Source: an uncultured Thermoguttaceae bacterium (GTDB taxonomy: Bacteria; Planctomycetota; Planctomycetia; Pirellulales; Thermoguttaceae). From it: 55,159 nucleotides of DNA. Position 1 is the stretch's first letter. Each line of letters begins with the position of its first letter. The position numbers and the translations under genes were made by a program. The notes beneath the pieces were generated by a model. It was not told the DNA's origin and ran no database searches. It saw only the letters and a program-made list of their open reading frames with translations. Where the stretch lies: the NCBI GenBank assembly GCA_938042245.1, contig CALIRO010000078.1, positions 1-55,159 on the forward strand, given 5' to 3'. Positions 37,249 to 47,712 of this stretch are shown here, in pieces.

Positions 37249-38589
37249 TCAGATCTCATCCAGGCCCCAGCCTTTGCGATACTCTCGGCTCAGATATTGG
37301 TTGGCCTCTTGGTTGTTGGTGATTTTGAAGGCTGCAGGGTCCCATTCGATCCGGCTTTTGACCTTTAAGGCGATATTGCCCAACAGATAGGCCTCGGTAA
37401 ACGGGCCGGAGTAGCTGAAGTTGCAGCCAGGCTGTTTGCCGGTCTGGATGCCTCGGATCCAATCCAGCCAGACGTTTTCTCGATCCCACTGGCCAGGTGC
37501 GAGTTCAGGCATTTGGTAGGGTTGGCCTTTGCCATCCCGGAACGGGCCTCGGTTGGCCGGATAGGTGTTCTTCGTGCCGACAAACACGGGCCCCAATCCG
37601 CCGCCGAGTTCCTCCGGCACCTTTTTACCGCCGTCGTACCAGAAGACTTTAACCGGCGGCTGGTTGCCGCGGGCCGGAAAGTCAAACCGCAGAATGCTCC
37701 ACTCCGGGAACATCTCGGCCGTCATGCCGGAGGTATCGACAATTTCGACGCTGCTGGGTGCTCCTAATTCCAGGGCAAAGAAGACGATATTCATGGCATG
37801 GGGTGCGATGTCGCCAAGGGCGCCGGTGCCAAAATCCCACCAGCCGCGCCAAACAAACGGATGATATACCTGTTCATGTCGGAAGGAACGGAGTTTGCGT
37901 GCGGGATGGTCTTTCGGCCAGCGAGCCACATAGGGGCGCATCGGCGCCGGGCCGATCCAAAGGTCCCAATTTAATTTCTCCGGTATTGGGTCTTCTCCTG
38001 CAGGCCGATCGGCGCCTTGGAGCCAGATAGGCCGATCCGTACCTACATGTACTTCTGCTACATCCCCTAGGGCGCCCGCTTGAATCAGCTTCCGAAGCCG
38101 AAGCATCTCCGGATTGCTCTGTGTATTCGTACCCATCTGAGTGATAAGTTTTTTCTCCTCGGCCAACTGGCGCATGCGACGGGCTTCAAACACGTTGTGG
38201 GTCAGCGGCTTCTGGCAGAAGCAGTGAATGCCCCGCCGCATGGCCGCCATGCTGATCGGCGCATGGGTATGGTCCGGCGTGGCCACCACAACGCCGTCCA
38301 ATTTGGCTTCGTCGAGCATTTTGCGAAAGTCGGTGTAAAGTTTGGCGTTGGGGTGGTTGCGAGCCCAGGAGTTCAAACGACCTTCATCTACCTCGCACAA
38401 GGCGGCTATGATAGCGCCATGGTTTTCCAACTGTTTGGCGTCATGGGTGCCGACGCCAGCGCCGATGGCGCCGACGGCCACTTTCTGGTTGGCCGCATAG
38501 GCGCGCAGGCTGGCTGGCTGAATCACGGTGCACACGCCCACCGCTCCGGCCGCCTGCAGCAACCGACGACGTGAAATTCGGTTCCTCAT
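37249..38589 (-). CDS. Tat-exported Gfo/Idh/MocA oxidoreductase
   Basis: A 446-residue oxidoreductase with a twin-arginine leader (NRISRRRLLQAAGAVGVC), typical of planctomycete members of this family that are folded with cofactor before export. The Rossmann motif is VAVGAIGAGVGTHDAKQ; VVVATPDHTHAPISMAAMRR and the lysine motif CFCQKPLTHN follow, then GWWDFGTGALGDIAPHAMNI in the C-terminal domain. The substrate is probably a sugar derivative in the periplasm (inference). ATG 38589 lies 7 nt after AAGGAGG, so an upstream extension to 38748 is rejected. It is divergent from glpK. Confidence 0.9.
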   Translation of the reverse strand: MRNRISRRRLLQAAGAVGVCTVIQPASLRAYAANQKVAVGAIGAGVGTHDAKQLENHGAIIAALCEVDEGRLNSWARNHPNAKLYTDFRKMLDEAKLDGVVVATPDHTHAPISMAAMRRGIHCFCQKPLTHNVFEARRMRQLAEEKKLITQMGTNTQSNPEMLRLRKLIQAGALGDVAEVHVGTDRPIWLQGADRPAGEDPIPEKLNWDLWIGPAPMRPYVARWPKDHPARKLRSFRHEQVYHPFVWRGWWDFGTGALGDIAPHAMNIVFFALELGAPSSVEIVDTSGMTAEMFPEWSILRFDFPARGNQPPVKVFWYDGGKKVPEELGGGLGPVFVGTKNTYPANRGPFRDGKGQPYQMPELAPGQWDRENVWLDWIRGIQTGKQPGCNFSYSGPFTEAYLLGNIALKVKSRIEWDPAAFKITNNQEANQYLSREYRKGWGLDEI

Positions 38590-38896
38590 ACGTAGCCTCC
38601 TTAGAAAGGGGAAAAAACGAGCACTGGAGAAACAAAACCGAAGAAATTGGTTTCGGGAGGGTAAGTTCTGGGCAATCTCTTCCGAACTGCCGAGCCGCCG
38701 CTTTCTACCTAGCAAGCACCTCAGAAGGGACTGTCCAAAGGACACCATTGGGGGGAACTATTCAGCAAGGTTTCTGTGCCGTATTTTACTAGATTTGTTT
38801 CATTAGGGGAACCCGTCCTAGGGGTCCTGAGGGTTGACCGATGCACTGAATCGAGCTACATTGCCCACTTATCTGGCTGCTGAGGAGATTCCGTCT
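38590..38896. other. Divergent promoter region between an oxidoreductase and glpK
   Basis: 307 bp. No -35/-10 pair is clear enough to call, and there is no gene. Promoters for both flanking genes are expected here. Confidence 0.35.
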
Positions 38897-40387
38897 ATGT
38901 CTAGCCAATCCTACATCGGCGCCCTGGACCTGGGGACCACGGGAGTTCGGTTTGTGATCTTTCAGGCGGATGGATCGGAGCGTGCTTCGGCTTATCAGGA
39001 GATCCCGCTTTGCTATCCCCAGCCGGGCTGGGTAGAACAAGATCCTGAACAAATGATTCATGCCTCGGTAAAGGTCATTCAGGAGGCTGTGCGGCGGGCT
39101 GGTCTGGAGGCCAAGGACCTGGCTGGCTTCGGCATCAGCAATCAGCGCGAAACCGTCATTGCCTGGCAGCGGGCCACAGGACGTCCGCTTGCCCCGGCCA
39201 TTGTCTGGCAGGATCGGCGAACCGCTGACCGATGCGAGCAACTGCGGGCCGCTGGCTGGGCAGAGCGCATCCGACAAAAAACCGGCCTTTTACCCGATCC
39301 GTACTTCTCGGCCACTAAAATCGAATGGCTCCTTCAGCATGTTCCTGGCATGCGGGAAAAAGCGGAAAGAGGGCAGGTGGTATTTGGAACGGTGGATAGT
39401 TGGCTTCTAGATCGGCTTACCGGGCTGGCCGCCACCGACCCGTCGAATGCTTCCCGCACTATGCTTTTCGACATCCATCGGTGCTGCTGGGACCAGGAGC
39501 TTTGTGGCCTTTTTGGTGTGCCGCCGGAGGCCCTGCCGGAAGTGCGGCCCAGTCTCTCCGTGTTTGCCGCCACAGCCCGGCAGTGGTTCGGAGCGGAGTT
39601 GCCGGTGGCAGGGGTTTTGGGGGATCAGCAGGGTGCACTTTTTGGTCAAACCGGATTTGAAGCAGGCCAGGTCAAAGTAACCTGGGGCACCGGGGCGTTT
39701 CTTTTGCTCAATACAGGGGCCCAGCCGGTCTTGCCGCCCCCGGGGCTGTTGGCCACCTTGGCCTACAGTAGCCCGAAGGCAGCCTCCTATGCATTGGAAG
39801 GCTCGGTTTTTGTGGCGGGAGCGGCGGTGCAGTGGCTGCGAGACCGTCTAGGGATTATCCGTTCGGCCCAGGAAACAGAGGCCTTAGCGGAAAGTCTTCC
39901 GGACAATGAAGGGGTTTATTTTGTGCCGGCCCTGGTGGGCCTAGGAGCACCCCATTGGGACCCATATGCCCGGGGCCTGTTGATCGGGCTGACTCGGGGA
40001 ACCGGCCCGGCGCATCTGGCGCGGGCCGCCTTAGAAGCTATCGCCTACCAGACCCATGACCTGCTGGGGGTGATGGAGGAAGCATTGGGAACAAAAATTC
40101 ATGAACTCCGGGTTGATGGCGGCGCCGCCCGAAATAACTTCCTCTGCCAATTCCAAGCCGATCTGTTAGGCATCCCGGTGGTCCGGCCGAAGATCTTGGA
40201 AACCACGGCTCTAGGGGCTGCCTTTGCCGCTGGCTTGGCCCTGGGCATCTGGCCCGACTTCGACGCCCTCCGCTCCCTCTGGGCCGAAGACCGCCGCTTC
40301 CTGCCCAGGATGTCAGAGGCCCAGCGTCAAAGGCTGCTGTCCGGCTGGCAAGCAGCGCTGCAGCGGGCCCTCCACTGGGCGAAATAG
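38897..40387 (+). CDS. glpK: Glycerol kinase
   Basis: A 496-residue FGGY-family kinase that phosphorylates glycerol to glycerol-3-phosphate. The ATPase fold opens with IGALDLGTTGVRFVIFQADG. SNQRETVIAWQRATGRPLAP and IVWQDRRTADRCEQLR are substrate-side signatures of glycerol kinases. GDQQGALFGQTGFEAGQVK and VDGGAARNNFLCQFQADLLG close the nucleotide site. Length matches the family. The start is ATG 38897, about 9 nt after GAGGAG. Neither a glycerol facilitator nor glycerol-3-phosphate dehydrogenase lies beside it. Confidence 0.95.
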   Translation: MSSQSYIGALDLGTTGVRFVIFQADGSERASAYQEIPLCYPQPGWVEQDPEQMIHASVKVIQEAVRRAGLEAKDLAGFGISNQRETVIAWQRATGRPLAPAIVWQDRRTADRCEQLRAAGWAERIRQKTGLLPDPYFSATKIEWLLQHVPGMREKAERGQVVFGTVDSWLLDRLTGLAATDPSNASRTMLFDIHRCCWDQELCGLFGVPPEALPEVRPSLSVFAATARQWFGAELPVAGVLGDQQGALFGQTGFEAGQVKVTWGTGAFLLLNTGAQPVLPPPGLLATLAYSSPKAASYALEGSVFVAGAAVQWLRDRLGIIRSAQETEALAESLPDNEGVYFVPALVGLGAPHWDPYARGLLIGLTRGTGPAHLARAALEAIAYQTHDLLGVMEEALGTKIHELRVDGGAARNNFLCQFQADLLGIPVVRPKILETTALGAAFAAGLALGIWPDFDALRSLWAEDRRFLPRMSEAQRQRLLSGWQAALQRALHWAK

Positions 40388-40597
40388 ATCACTAATTGAC
40401 CCTGACGATTCAACCAGAAGTGGAAGCCAAATATAGTGGTCCTAGAGGGCGGAGCCAAACGGTTCTGCCGCAGGGTTAAGCCAAACGGTTAAGCAAGACG
40501 GTTGTGGCAGAGGATAGTCCACAGGGTGAGCTTCCGAGGCCAAGGGGAGACTTTCTGAGCCGCGCCGGCAAGGCAGCGTCCTCTAGGAAGGAAGTTT

Positions 40598-41821
40598 TTA
40601 TCTTTCCGCCGGTTGCACGCGCACAGCGTCCACCGAAAGTTCTCCGACGGCCCCAAACAAGCCGATCCGTAGAATCGCTTCTTTAGCCCGCTGGGGCACT
40701 GGCAGGCGTCGGCGTACCTGTTGCCAATCGAAGGTGCCGCGCCAAGGTCCTAGGACCGCTTCGCCGGCGGGCTGGCGTTTTTCATCGTAGAAGAGGATGG
40801 CCAGCACAGGAAGCTGGCTGGCAGGACCTGGACGAATGTCCTTGCCCCGTACCCACACCGACACCTCCAGAGCCGGAACCTTTCGGCCATCGACGGCAAA
40901 GCCCTGAAGGGTTTGCGCCGGTCGGCCGGGATGGGTGTTGCTAAAGGTAATATAATGCTGACCGGACGGCGCTTTGGGGTCTTCCTGCCAGGCGAGTTGT
41001 CGGTGGTAGTGCCAGCCAACCGGTTCCGGCGGATCGCCGCTGGCCTGTTCAAAATCGCCGTTGACCAGGGCGGGTTTGGCCGGATCGGGCTGGACTGTGC
41101 GCAGGGCCTCGGCTTTGCCGGTCATCGGCACAAACAGGGCAGGTTTAAGGGCCTCTTGAACCAATTGGCCTTTTTCTTTTTTCAGAAGATAAAAGACCTG
41201 TTGATAGCGTTGGCCCAGTGGGATAATCATTCGTCCCCCTTCCCGTAGTTGCTCCACCAACGGCGGCGGCACCCGCTCGGGTGAACAGGTAACAATGATT
41301 TTGTCAAATGGCGCCTTTTCCGGCCAGCCGAGATACCCGTCTCCCGCTTTGACAAACACATTGTCATATTGGAGGCGTTTGAGGGTTTGCGCTGCCCGCT
41401 GCGCCAGACTTTCTACAATCTCAATCGTATAAACCTCTTTGACCAGCGAGCTGAGCACGGCCGCCTGATAGCCACTGCCTGTGCCAATCTCCAAAACCCG
41501 ATCCGTTGGCTGCGGATCCAACTGCTCGGTCATGTAGGCTACGATAAACGGCGGGGAAATGGTCTGGCCTTCGCCGATCGGCAAGGCCATGTCCAAATAG
41601 GCATATTGGCGTTGCGAAAGCGGCACAAACTCATGCCGGGGGGTGGTGCGCATGGCCTCGATGACCCGGGGGTTTTGGATTCCCGCCCCGATAATGGCCT
41701 CTTGGACCATGCGTTCTCTAGCCTCGTCGAAGCGACTTGGGCCGCCGCCGAAGGCCGTCCAGCCCCAACCGGCTGCCACCAGCACCCCAAGCAACCACAT
41801 CCGGCAAAACCACCTCTGCAT
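40598..41821 (-). CDS. pcm: Exported protein-L-isoaspartate methyltransferase with extra C-terminal domain
   Basis: A 407-residue Pcm/PIMT that repairs isoaspartyl residues in aged proteins using S-adenosylmethionine. Residues 1-25 are a signal peptide or anchor (FCRMWLLGVLVAAGWGWTAF). The PCMT domain (about 33-235) has PRHEFVPL, PIGEGQTISPPFIVAYMTEQ and SAM motif VLEIGTGSGYQAAVLSSL at about 109-126. Residues about 240-407 are a beta-sandwich-like region (ALVNGDFEQASGDPPEPVGW at its start, LSVDAVRV at its end) resembling carbohydrate-binding/galactose-binding modules. Ordinary Pcm is about 210 residues and cytoplasmic, so this form is unusual. The start is ATG 41821. Confidence 0.88.
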   Translation of the reverse strand: MQRWFCRMWLLGVLVAAGWGWTAFGGGPSRFDEARERMVQEAIIGAGIQNPRVIEAMRTTPRHEFVPLSQRQYAYLDMALPIGEGQTISPPFIVAYMTEQLDPQPTDRVLEIGTGSGYQAAVLSSLVKEVYTIEIVESLAQRAAQTLKRLQYDNVFVKAGDGYLGWPEKAPFDKIIVTCSPERVPPPLVEQLREGGRMIIPLGQRYQQVFYLLKKEKGQLVQEALKPALFVPMTGKAEALRTVQPDPAKPALVNGDFEQASGDPPEPVGWHYHRQLAWQEDPKAPSGQHYITFSNTHPGRPAQTLQGFAVDGRKVPALEVSVWVRGKDIRPGPASQLPVLAILFYDEKRQPAGEAVLGPWRGTFDWQQVRRRLPVPQRAKEAILRIGLFGAVGELSVDAVRVQPAER

Positions 41822-42157
41822 GCTCAAACCCTCACAACACCTCCTCTTCTTTTTAAGTATAGGGTAGATTCCTCTGCATCGCCTAGGGTTCTATATCTTG
41901 CGGAATGGTTTGGCCTTAGGTTAAAAAACTGGCCGTTGCTCTGGGCTTGGGAAAATCGAAAAGCGTAAAATAACTCGAAGAGGGGTTCTTGACCTCCCGA
42001 AGATTTAGGGAGCGTGGAATACCCAATCCGATCAGCCCCATCCTGAAAAGAGCGAAAGCTCTGCGTATCTGGCGGGCTGGAACCGGTTTGGTGGTAATTC
42101 AAAGGTCAATAGAGCTCCTCTGCCCAGCAGTTAAGAATCCATATTTTGGGAAGAGAT
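41822..42157. other. Divergent spacer
   Basis: 336 bp between the exported Pcm and the radical-SAM gene. No gene is seen and no promoter is clear. Confidence 0.35.
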
Positions 42158-43963
42158 ATGGAACGATTACCATCAGCCCCCGAGATCAGGGCTTCCGAGT
42201 TGCGGCAGCGGGTGGAACGGACAATTTTACCCCGGGTGCAGAGTCCGGCCCAATATATCGGCGGAGAGCTCAACGCCGTGGTCAAGCCGCCCGAAGGGCT
42301 TCGGGGACGGATGTGCCTGGCCTTTCCAGACGCCTATACCATCGGCATGAGCCATCATGGTTTGCAGGTCTTGTATGCGGCGGTCAATCGGCGTGCGGAT
42401 TGGGCCTGTGAACGGGTTTTCGCACCAGGCCGGGATATGGAGACGCTTCTTCGGCAGGAAGGGCTGCCGCTGTGGAGCCTGGAAACGTTCCGGCCGCTGC
42501 GGGAATTCGATATTCTGGGTTTTTCTCTGCAATATGAGCTATTGGCTACCAATGTACTGACGATTCTCGATTTGGGCGGCGTTCCGCTTCGCAGCCAACA
42601 GCGCACCGATCGGGATCCCTTGGTCATTGCCGGCGGGCCATGCGCCCAGAACCCCGAACCGTTGGCGCCGTTTATCGACCTATTTGTGCTGGGCGATGGG
42701 GAAGAGACTCTGCTGGAAGTGGCCGACGCTTGGGTTCAGGTGCGGGCCGAGGGCGGCGCCCGACAGGAAAAACTGGCTCGCCTAGCCGCTCGGTTTCCGT
42801 ATGTCTATGTGCCGAGCCTATACGATGCTCCTCTGGGGGATGATGGCCGACCGATGCCGCCTGCGCCGCTGCATCCGGAGGCGCGGCCAGTCATTCAGCC
42901 GGCGGTACTCCAGGATCTGGAAAGTTTTCCCCTTCCCACCCGGCCGGTGGTTCCCCATGTAGCCGCCGTGCAGGATCGGATCACCCTGGAAATCATGCGT
43001 GGCTGTCCATGGCGGTGCCGATTTTGCCAAAGCAGAAGCCTGAAACGCCCAGTGCGTTTTCGGAAGGTGGAAACTATTGTTCAGGCTGCTTGGGAATCCT
43101 ACTGGGCCACTGGCTACAACGAAATTGGCCTGCTTTCGCTTTCCACAAGCGACTATCCCCATTTTGAGGAGCTGATGGATCGACTTTCGGCGGAGTTTCG
43201 GCCGTTGGGCGTCAGTATTTCGGTGCCCAGTCTGCGTGTGAACGACCAGTGGCGATATTTGGCGTTGCAACTGAGCACGGAACGGCATTCGGGCTTGACG
43301 CTGGCGCCAGAAGCGGCTCGGGATGAGATGCGCCGCCGTATTGGTAAACAAATCACCAATGATGATCTTTTAGAAGGGTGCCGACAGGCTTTCCAACGCG
43401 GCTTCCATCGGGTGAAGCTATACTTTATGTGTGGCCTGCCCGGTGAAACCGCCCAAGACATTACCGGCATCGTGGATCTGTGCGAGGACATTGCCCGCCT
43501 GGGCCAAAAGATCCGGGGCCGGGCGGTTACCGTCGTGGCCAACGTCTCCAACTTCATCCCCAAACCGCATACGCCGTTTCAATGGCTTGGCATGGCAAGC
43601 CGAGAGTACTTCCAGCAGGCCCATCGGCTGCTTCGGCGTCGGGTTCGGCTCCGCAGCGTCCAGATCAAATGCCATGATGTGGATACAAGTTTATTGGAAG
43701 GCCTCCTTAGCCGGGGCGACCGCCGACTGGCTGAGGTGATCCAGTGGGCCTGGCAGCACGGCGCCCGATTCGACGCCTGGACTGACCAGTTCCAGCCGGC
43801 CATTTGGCACGATGCCCTCCATGCCTGCCAGGTCGTTCCGGACCCGATCCTCCATCAACCCTATCCGCTTGACCGGCCCCTGCCCTGGGACCACACCGCC
43901 ATCCGCCAAGGCCGCTGGTATCTCCTGCAAGAATACCGCCATGCTCGCGAAGTCAACCGATAG
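42158..43963 (+). CDS. B12-binding/radical-SAM protein (TIGR03960-like)
   Basis: A 601-residue iron-sulfur enzyme. The N-terminal half has a B12-binding-like fold (AFPDAYTIGMSHHGLQVLY, LGFSLQYELLATNVLTILDL, IDLFVLGDGEETLLE). The radical-SAM core starts at EIMRGCPWRCRFCQS with Cys 283, 287 and 290 as the 4Fe-4S ligands. GLTLAPEAARDEMRRRIGKQ and KLYFMCGLPGETAQDI follow. The family is uncharacterised; members often carry or neighbour a DUF2344 domain, absent here. The start is ATG 42158 after GGAAGAG. No ribosome or ribonuclease G genes are adjacent, as they are in some genomes. Confidence 0.88.
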   Translation: MERLPSAPEIRASELRQRVERTILPRVQSPAQYIGGELNAVVKPPEGLRGRMCLAFPDAYTIGMSHHGLQVLYAAVNRRADWACERVFAPGRDMETLLRQEGLPLWSLETFRPLREFDILGFSLQYELLATNVLTILDLGGVPLRSQQRTDRDPLVIAGGPCAQNPEPLAPFIDLFVLGDGEETLLEVADAWVQVRAEGGARQEKLARLAARFPYVYVPSLYDAPLGDDGRPMPPAPLHPEARPVIQPAVLQDLESFPLPTRPVVPHVAAVQDRITLEIMRGCPWRCRFCQSRSLKRPVRFRKVETIVQAAWESYWATGYNEIGLLSLSTSDYPHFEELMDRLSAEFRPLGVSISVPSLRVNDQWRYLALQLSTERHSGLTLAPEAARDEMRRRIGKQITNDDLLEGCRQAFQRGFHRVKLYFMCGLPGETAQDITGIVDLCEDIARLGQKIRGRAVTVVANVSNFIPKPHTPFQWLGMASREYFQQAHRLLRRRVRLRSVQIKCHDVDTSLLEGLLSRGDRRLAEVIQWAWQHGARFDAWTDQFQPAIWHDALHACQVVPDPILHQPYPLDRPLPWDHTAIRQGRWYLLQEYRHAREVNR

Positions 43964-44172
43964 ACCTTGGGGCCAATGGGCTAGAAGCCTCATCCCTGTA
44001 TAGCAATACCCTCCCGCCAGCAAAGCCAACCAATAGACCGTCGCTGGCCCCAGGGGGCTTTCCACGCGGCGGCAAGAGGGATCTGGCTCGGGAGCTTTCA
44101 CGGCCAGCACTCAGGGGACCGCTAGCCTAAGGACACAAGCAGAACGAATCGGGTTAGGCTTCTCACTATTTA

Positions 44173-44360
44173 GGAAGCTCTGTAAAATCCTGAACATCAC
44201 ATGAACTTTATGAATATTTGATCCATTCCTTTGCCTATCGGTTCCTATTGCTGGGCACTATATCCTGAGTCTAATGCTAGCGGTGCCACTATATGTTGGG
44301 CCTATTGGCGGAGGTCCGAAATAGTGTAAAAATATCTCCTTTGAATTATTCAGACGTTCC
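44173..44360 (+). mobile_element. MITE family 1, copy 4 (intact, overlapping the mutS 3' end)
   Basis: 188 bp with tips GGAAGCTCTGTAAAATCC and, read inward from the right, GGAACGTCTGAATAATTC. Perfect TTTA target duplications lie at 44169-44172 and 44361-44364. The right tip provides the codons GGA ACG TCT GAA TAA that end mutS on the minus strand. Confidence 0.93.
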
Positions 44361-47258
44361 TTTAATCTTCTCTTGCCAGCGTTTGAGCCAAAGGAGGGCT
44401 TCTACTGGGGGCATTTTGTCCAGGTCCAGATGGCGTAATTCCTCCAGGATGGGGTGGTCCATCGGCTGGAAGAGCGTCAGTTGGACGTATCGGCCAAAGC
44501 CTTTGGTGGTTGCAGATCGCCGAGCCGTCTGCGAGCGGATTGCCGAAGAAGAAGCTGTTTGGGGAGCGATTGGGGCTGTGGGGAGGCTGTCCCCAGGGGG
44601 CCCCAGTTGGCTGTCTGCCGAAGGGCCCGATGGGATCGGGGCAGTCGACGGCGCCGAAGGGCTTCCGGAAGAAACTGTTTCTGGAGCTTCGGATGCTGGG
44701 GGCTGGTCCGGAAGTCGGGGTGGTCTGTTCTCGGCCCAGTCGGCCGATTCGCCGACCTGGGTGTCCGCGGCATAGCCATGGCGACCATCTGCGTCCTGGA
44801 ACCAGGCGGCCGATTCGGCGGCCAGACGTTCCTCTTCCAGTTGGGCCAGCACATCCTTGGCCCGCTCGACAATCGGTTTGGGCACGCCGGCTAATCGGGC
44901 CACATGAATGCCGTAGCTTTTATCCGCTGCTCCAGGCAGGATTTTATGGAGGAAGATCACCTCGTCGTGCCATTCTCGAACCGCTACGTTCAGGTTCATC
45001 AGACCGGGCAGATGGCGCTGGAGCTCGGTCAGTTCGTGGTAATGGGTGGCAAAAAGGGTTCGGCACTGGATGCGATCATGCAGATACTCGGCCACGGCCC
45101 AGGCCAGGGAAATACCGTCGTAGGTGCTGGTGCCTCGTCCGATTTCATCCAGCACAACCAGGCTCCGTCGAGTGGCCAGGTGGCAGATGCGGGCCGTCTC
45201 CGTCATTTCGACCATGAAGGTGCTTTGGCCGCGGGCCAACTCGTCGCTTGCTCCCACTCGGGCGAAAATTCGGTCGGCCACGCCGATGGTCGCCTCCTTG
45301 GCCGGGATGAAACTCCCTGTCTGGGCCAAAAGCACTAGGAGGGCTACTTGGCGAATGTACGTACTTTTACCAGCCATGTTCGGACCCGTTACCAGGGCAA
45401 TGGTTTTCCCTTCGCCTAGACCAACGCCCAGTTCGGTGTCGTTGGGCACGAAAGCGCCCTCCGGCTCCAGGATGTCCAAAACGGGATGCCGTCCGTCTCG
45501 AATCAGAAGAATGGGTTCTTCGACCAGGCGAGGTCGGCAGTAATTTCGCTGGCGTGCCAGCTCGGCCAAACCGGCCAGCACATCCAACTGGGCCAAGGCG
45601 GCGGCTGTCTGCTGCAACCGCGGCCGGGCCGCTGCCGACTGCTCCCGCAACTGGCAAAACAGCTCATATTCCAGCGCCCGCGCCTTCTCGTCGGCCGTCA
45701 GCACCCGCTCCTCGTACTGCTTGAGTTCCGGCGTGACGAAACGTTCGGCGTTTTTGAGCGTCTGTTTGCGGATGTAATCCTCGGGGATTTTGTCCCGGTG
45801 GGTGTTGGTGACTTCGATGTAATAACCGAAGACCTTGTTAAAACCGACTTTCAGTGTGGGGATGCCGGTTCGCTGGATTTGGTGGGCCTGATACTGGGCG
45901 ATCCATTGTTTGCCGCCCTGGGCCAACTGGCGCAATTCATCTAATTCGGCCGAGTAACCAGGCCGGATAAAGCCGCCTTCCCGACTACTTAATGGACAAT
46001 CTTCCACTAAGGCAGCATCCAATTGAGCCTGAACGTCTGGACAAGGGTCGATTGCCGAATGGATCTCTTGCAGCACTTGAGCGGAACAGGCAGCCAGTTT
46101 GGCTTTCAGCTCCGGCAGGATGCGCAACGTTCGAGCTAGGAAACTCAGATCCCTGGGAGTAGCCCGGCCCGTGGTAATCCGGGCTAAGAGGCGTTCCAGA
46201 TCATAGATCCGCTGCAGCGCCTCTCGCAATTCGGCCGTTAGCCGAGCGTTCCGATACAATTGTTCCACTGCATCTAGGCGCTGATTGATGGCGGCAATAT
46301 CGGTAAGCGGACTGGAGAGCCACTCGGCCCAAAGCCGGGCCCCCATCGGCGTAACCGTCCGATCCAACACAGCGGCCAAAGAGCCTTCCCGTCGGCCTTC
46401 GCGAAAGGTGCGGGTAATCTCCAGGCTTCGGCGGGTAGATTGGTCGATTTCCAGCACACTGCCCCGACGATATGGCAGCAGTCGATCCAGATGCGCTAGC
46501 GAGGTTTTCTGGGTTTCCATCAGGTAGTCTAAAATAGCGCCGGCAGCCCGAATGGCCTGCCGATCCTCCTGGCTGTCGCCAAACCCGAAGCCTTCCAGAC
46601 TGTGTGTGCCGAAATGTTTTCGCAGGGTTTGGCAAGCCGTCTCCCAATTAAACGCCCACGGCGGCCTGCGGGTGAGCATCAGACGGGGCTGCTCGGCGCC
46701 GGGCGGCAAAGGTTGTCCCTCCGCTAGCAAACATTCCGAAGGTCCAATCCGGGCAAGCTGATCTGCCAATTCCGCCTGGGGAAAGCCCGCCGCTTGAAAC
46801 CGGCCTGTGGAAAGATCCACCCAGGCCAACCCGGCCGGCTCCCCAGGACAGATGGCCGCCAGATAATTGCTCGTGCGAGGGTCCAGCAGGGTCTCTTCCG
46901 TAACGGTCCCGGCCGTTACCACCCGGGTGATTTCCCGCCGCACAAGCCCCTTGGCCAATTTGGGGTCTTCCACCTGCTCGCAGACGGCCACCCGCATCCC
47001 AGCTGCGATGAGTTTCGCCAAGTAATGCTCCAACTGATGGTGGGGGAAACCGGCCATGGGGACGGCGTTTTCGCCTTTATCGCGGCTGGTTAAGGCCAGG
47101 TTCAATAGCCGGGCAGCCGTTTTGGCATCCTCATAGAAAAGCTCATAAAAATCCCCCATCCGGAATAGCAGCAGAGCATCCCCGCAGGCCCGTTTGGCCT
47201 CCTGATATTGCCGCATCATCGGCGTAAGCGACTCTTGCACCCCATGCATACTGTCCAT
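44346..47258 (-). CDS. mutS: DNA mismatch repair protein MutS
   Basis: A 970-residue mismatch-recognition ATPase. The Phe-x-Glu mismatch motif is in [17 protein letters not shown] (about 32-46). Walker [21 protein letters not shown] is near residue 625, then [21 protein letters not shown] Pro/Ser-rich linker of about 80 residues near the C-terminus precedes QLTLFQ, a likely sliding-clamp binding motif. It is longer than usual (about 860) mainly because of that linker. The last four residues and the stop come from a MITE. Without the insertion the frame would end in KIK then TAG. The start is ATG 47258, with a weak ribosome site. Confidence 0.96.
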   Translation of the reverse strand: MDSMHGVQESLTPMMRQYQEAKRACGDALLLFRMGDFYELFYEDAKTAARLLNLALTSRDKGENAVPMAGFPHHQLEHYLAKLIAAGMRVAVCEQVEDPKLAKGLVRREITRVVTAGTVTEETLLDPRTSNYLAAICPGEPAGLAWVDLSTGRFQAAGFPQAELADQLARIGPSECLLAEGQPLPPGAEQPRLMLTRRPPWAFNWETACQTLRKHFGTHSLEGFGFGDSQEDRQAIRAAGAILDYLMETQKTSLAHLDRLLPYRRGSVLEIDQSTRRSLEITRTFREGRREGSLAAVLDRTVTPMGARLWAEWLSSPLTDIAAINQRLDAVEQLYRNARLTAELREALQRIYDLERLLARITTGRATPRDLSFLARTLRILPELKAKLAACSAQVLQEIHSAIDPCPDVQAQLDAALVEDCPLSSREGGFIRPGYSAELDELRQLAQGGKQWIAQYQAHQIQRTGIPTLKVGFNKVFGYYIEVTNTHRDKIPEDYIRKQTLKNAERFVTPELKQYEERVLTADEKARALEYELFCQLREQSAAARPRLQQTAAALAQLDVLAGLAELARQRNYCRPRLVEEPILLIRDGRHPVLDILEPEGAFVPNDTELGVGLGEGKTIALVTGPNMAGKSTYIRQVALLVLLAQTGSFIPAKEATIGVADRIFARVGASDELARGQSTFMVEMTETARICHLATRRSLVVLDEIGRGTSTYDGISLAWAVAEYLHDRIQCRTLFATHYHELTELQRHLPGLMNLNVAVREWHDEVIFLHKILPGAADKSYGIHVARLAGVPKPIVERAKDVLAQLEEERLAAESAAWFQDADGRHGYAADTQVGESADWAENRPPRLPDQPPASEAPETVSSGSPSAPSTAPIPSGPSADSQLGPPGDSLPTAPIAPQTASSSAIRSQTARRSATTKGFGRYVQLTLFQPMDHPILEELRHLDLDKMPPVEALLWLKRWQEKIKGTSE

Positions 47259-47579
47259 GCTAGCAAATGGCCTGGGCAGGACTCAAGGGCCGCCTTCCTG
47301 TCAACTGGGCTGTTTCCGAGCTCCGGGAGGGTTTCCATCCGGCTGGCATGCTTCTGTCCTGGTGGTCTTCTTCCAGGCTGGACATAGCAGCCAAAGGGCA
47401 TTGGGCAGTAGATGGCCTCCCAGGACTTGGCAGAGGATGACCTCTGAGGGAAGCAACACTTCCAGCGCTGCTTATGGCCCGCAGTAGGCTGAAGCTGCCC
47501 AGGAGGCAGAGGAAATCGAGGTACAATCCCTGGCAACCTCGGCGCAGCCTAAACGGAGAAATCCTGGCGCAATAAATAA
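47259..47579. other. Spacer upstream of mutS
   Basis: 320 bp, no supported gene. It must hold the mutS promoter unless transcription reads in from the oxidoreductase gene past the terminator at 47580. Confidence 0.35.
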
Positions 47580-47595
47580 GCCCCCAATAGGGGGC
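47580..47595 (-). terminator. Intrinsic terminator of the Gfo/Idh/MocA gene
   Basis: GCCCCC, a 4-nt loop and GGGGGC form a perfect 6-bp stem. On the minus strand it is followed by TTATTTATT. A second hairpin, GGGCG and CGCCC around AAAAA (47604-47618), lies just before it. Both sit about 100 nt after the stop at 47713. Confidence 0.7.
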
Positions 47596-47712
47596 CTGTC
47601 GGAGGGCGAAAAACGCCCCAGCGGTTCGGCAAACCTCACCAGGCAGCCGAAACCATCTTTCCTATCGGGCGCTTGTACCTATCCGGAGGGTGGGAAGAGG
47701 AAAACGGCGGGA

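Noticed and set aside
40388..40520. Short direct repeats of GCCAAACGGTT after glpK
   Set aside because: Only two copies plus a weak third over about 60 bases; not spaced like a CRISPR and no wider pattern seen.
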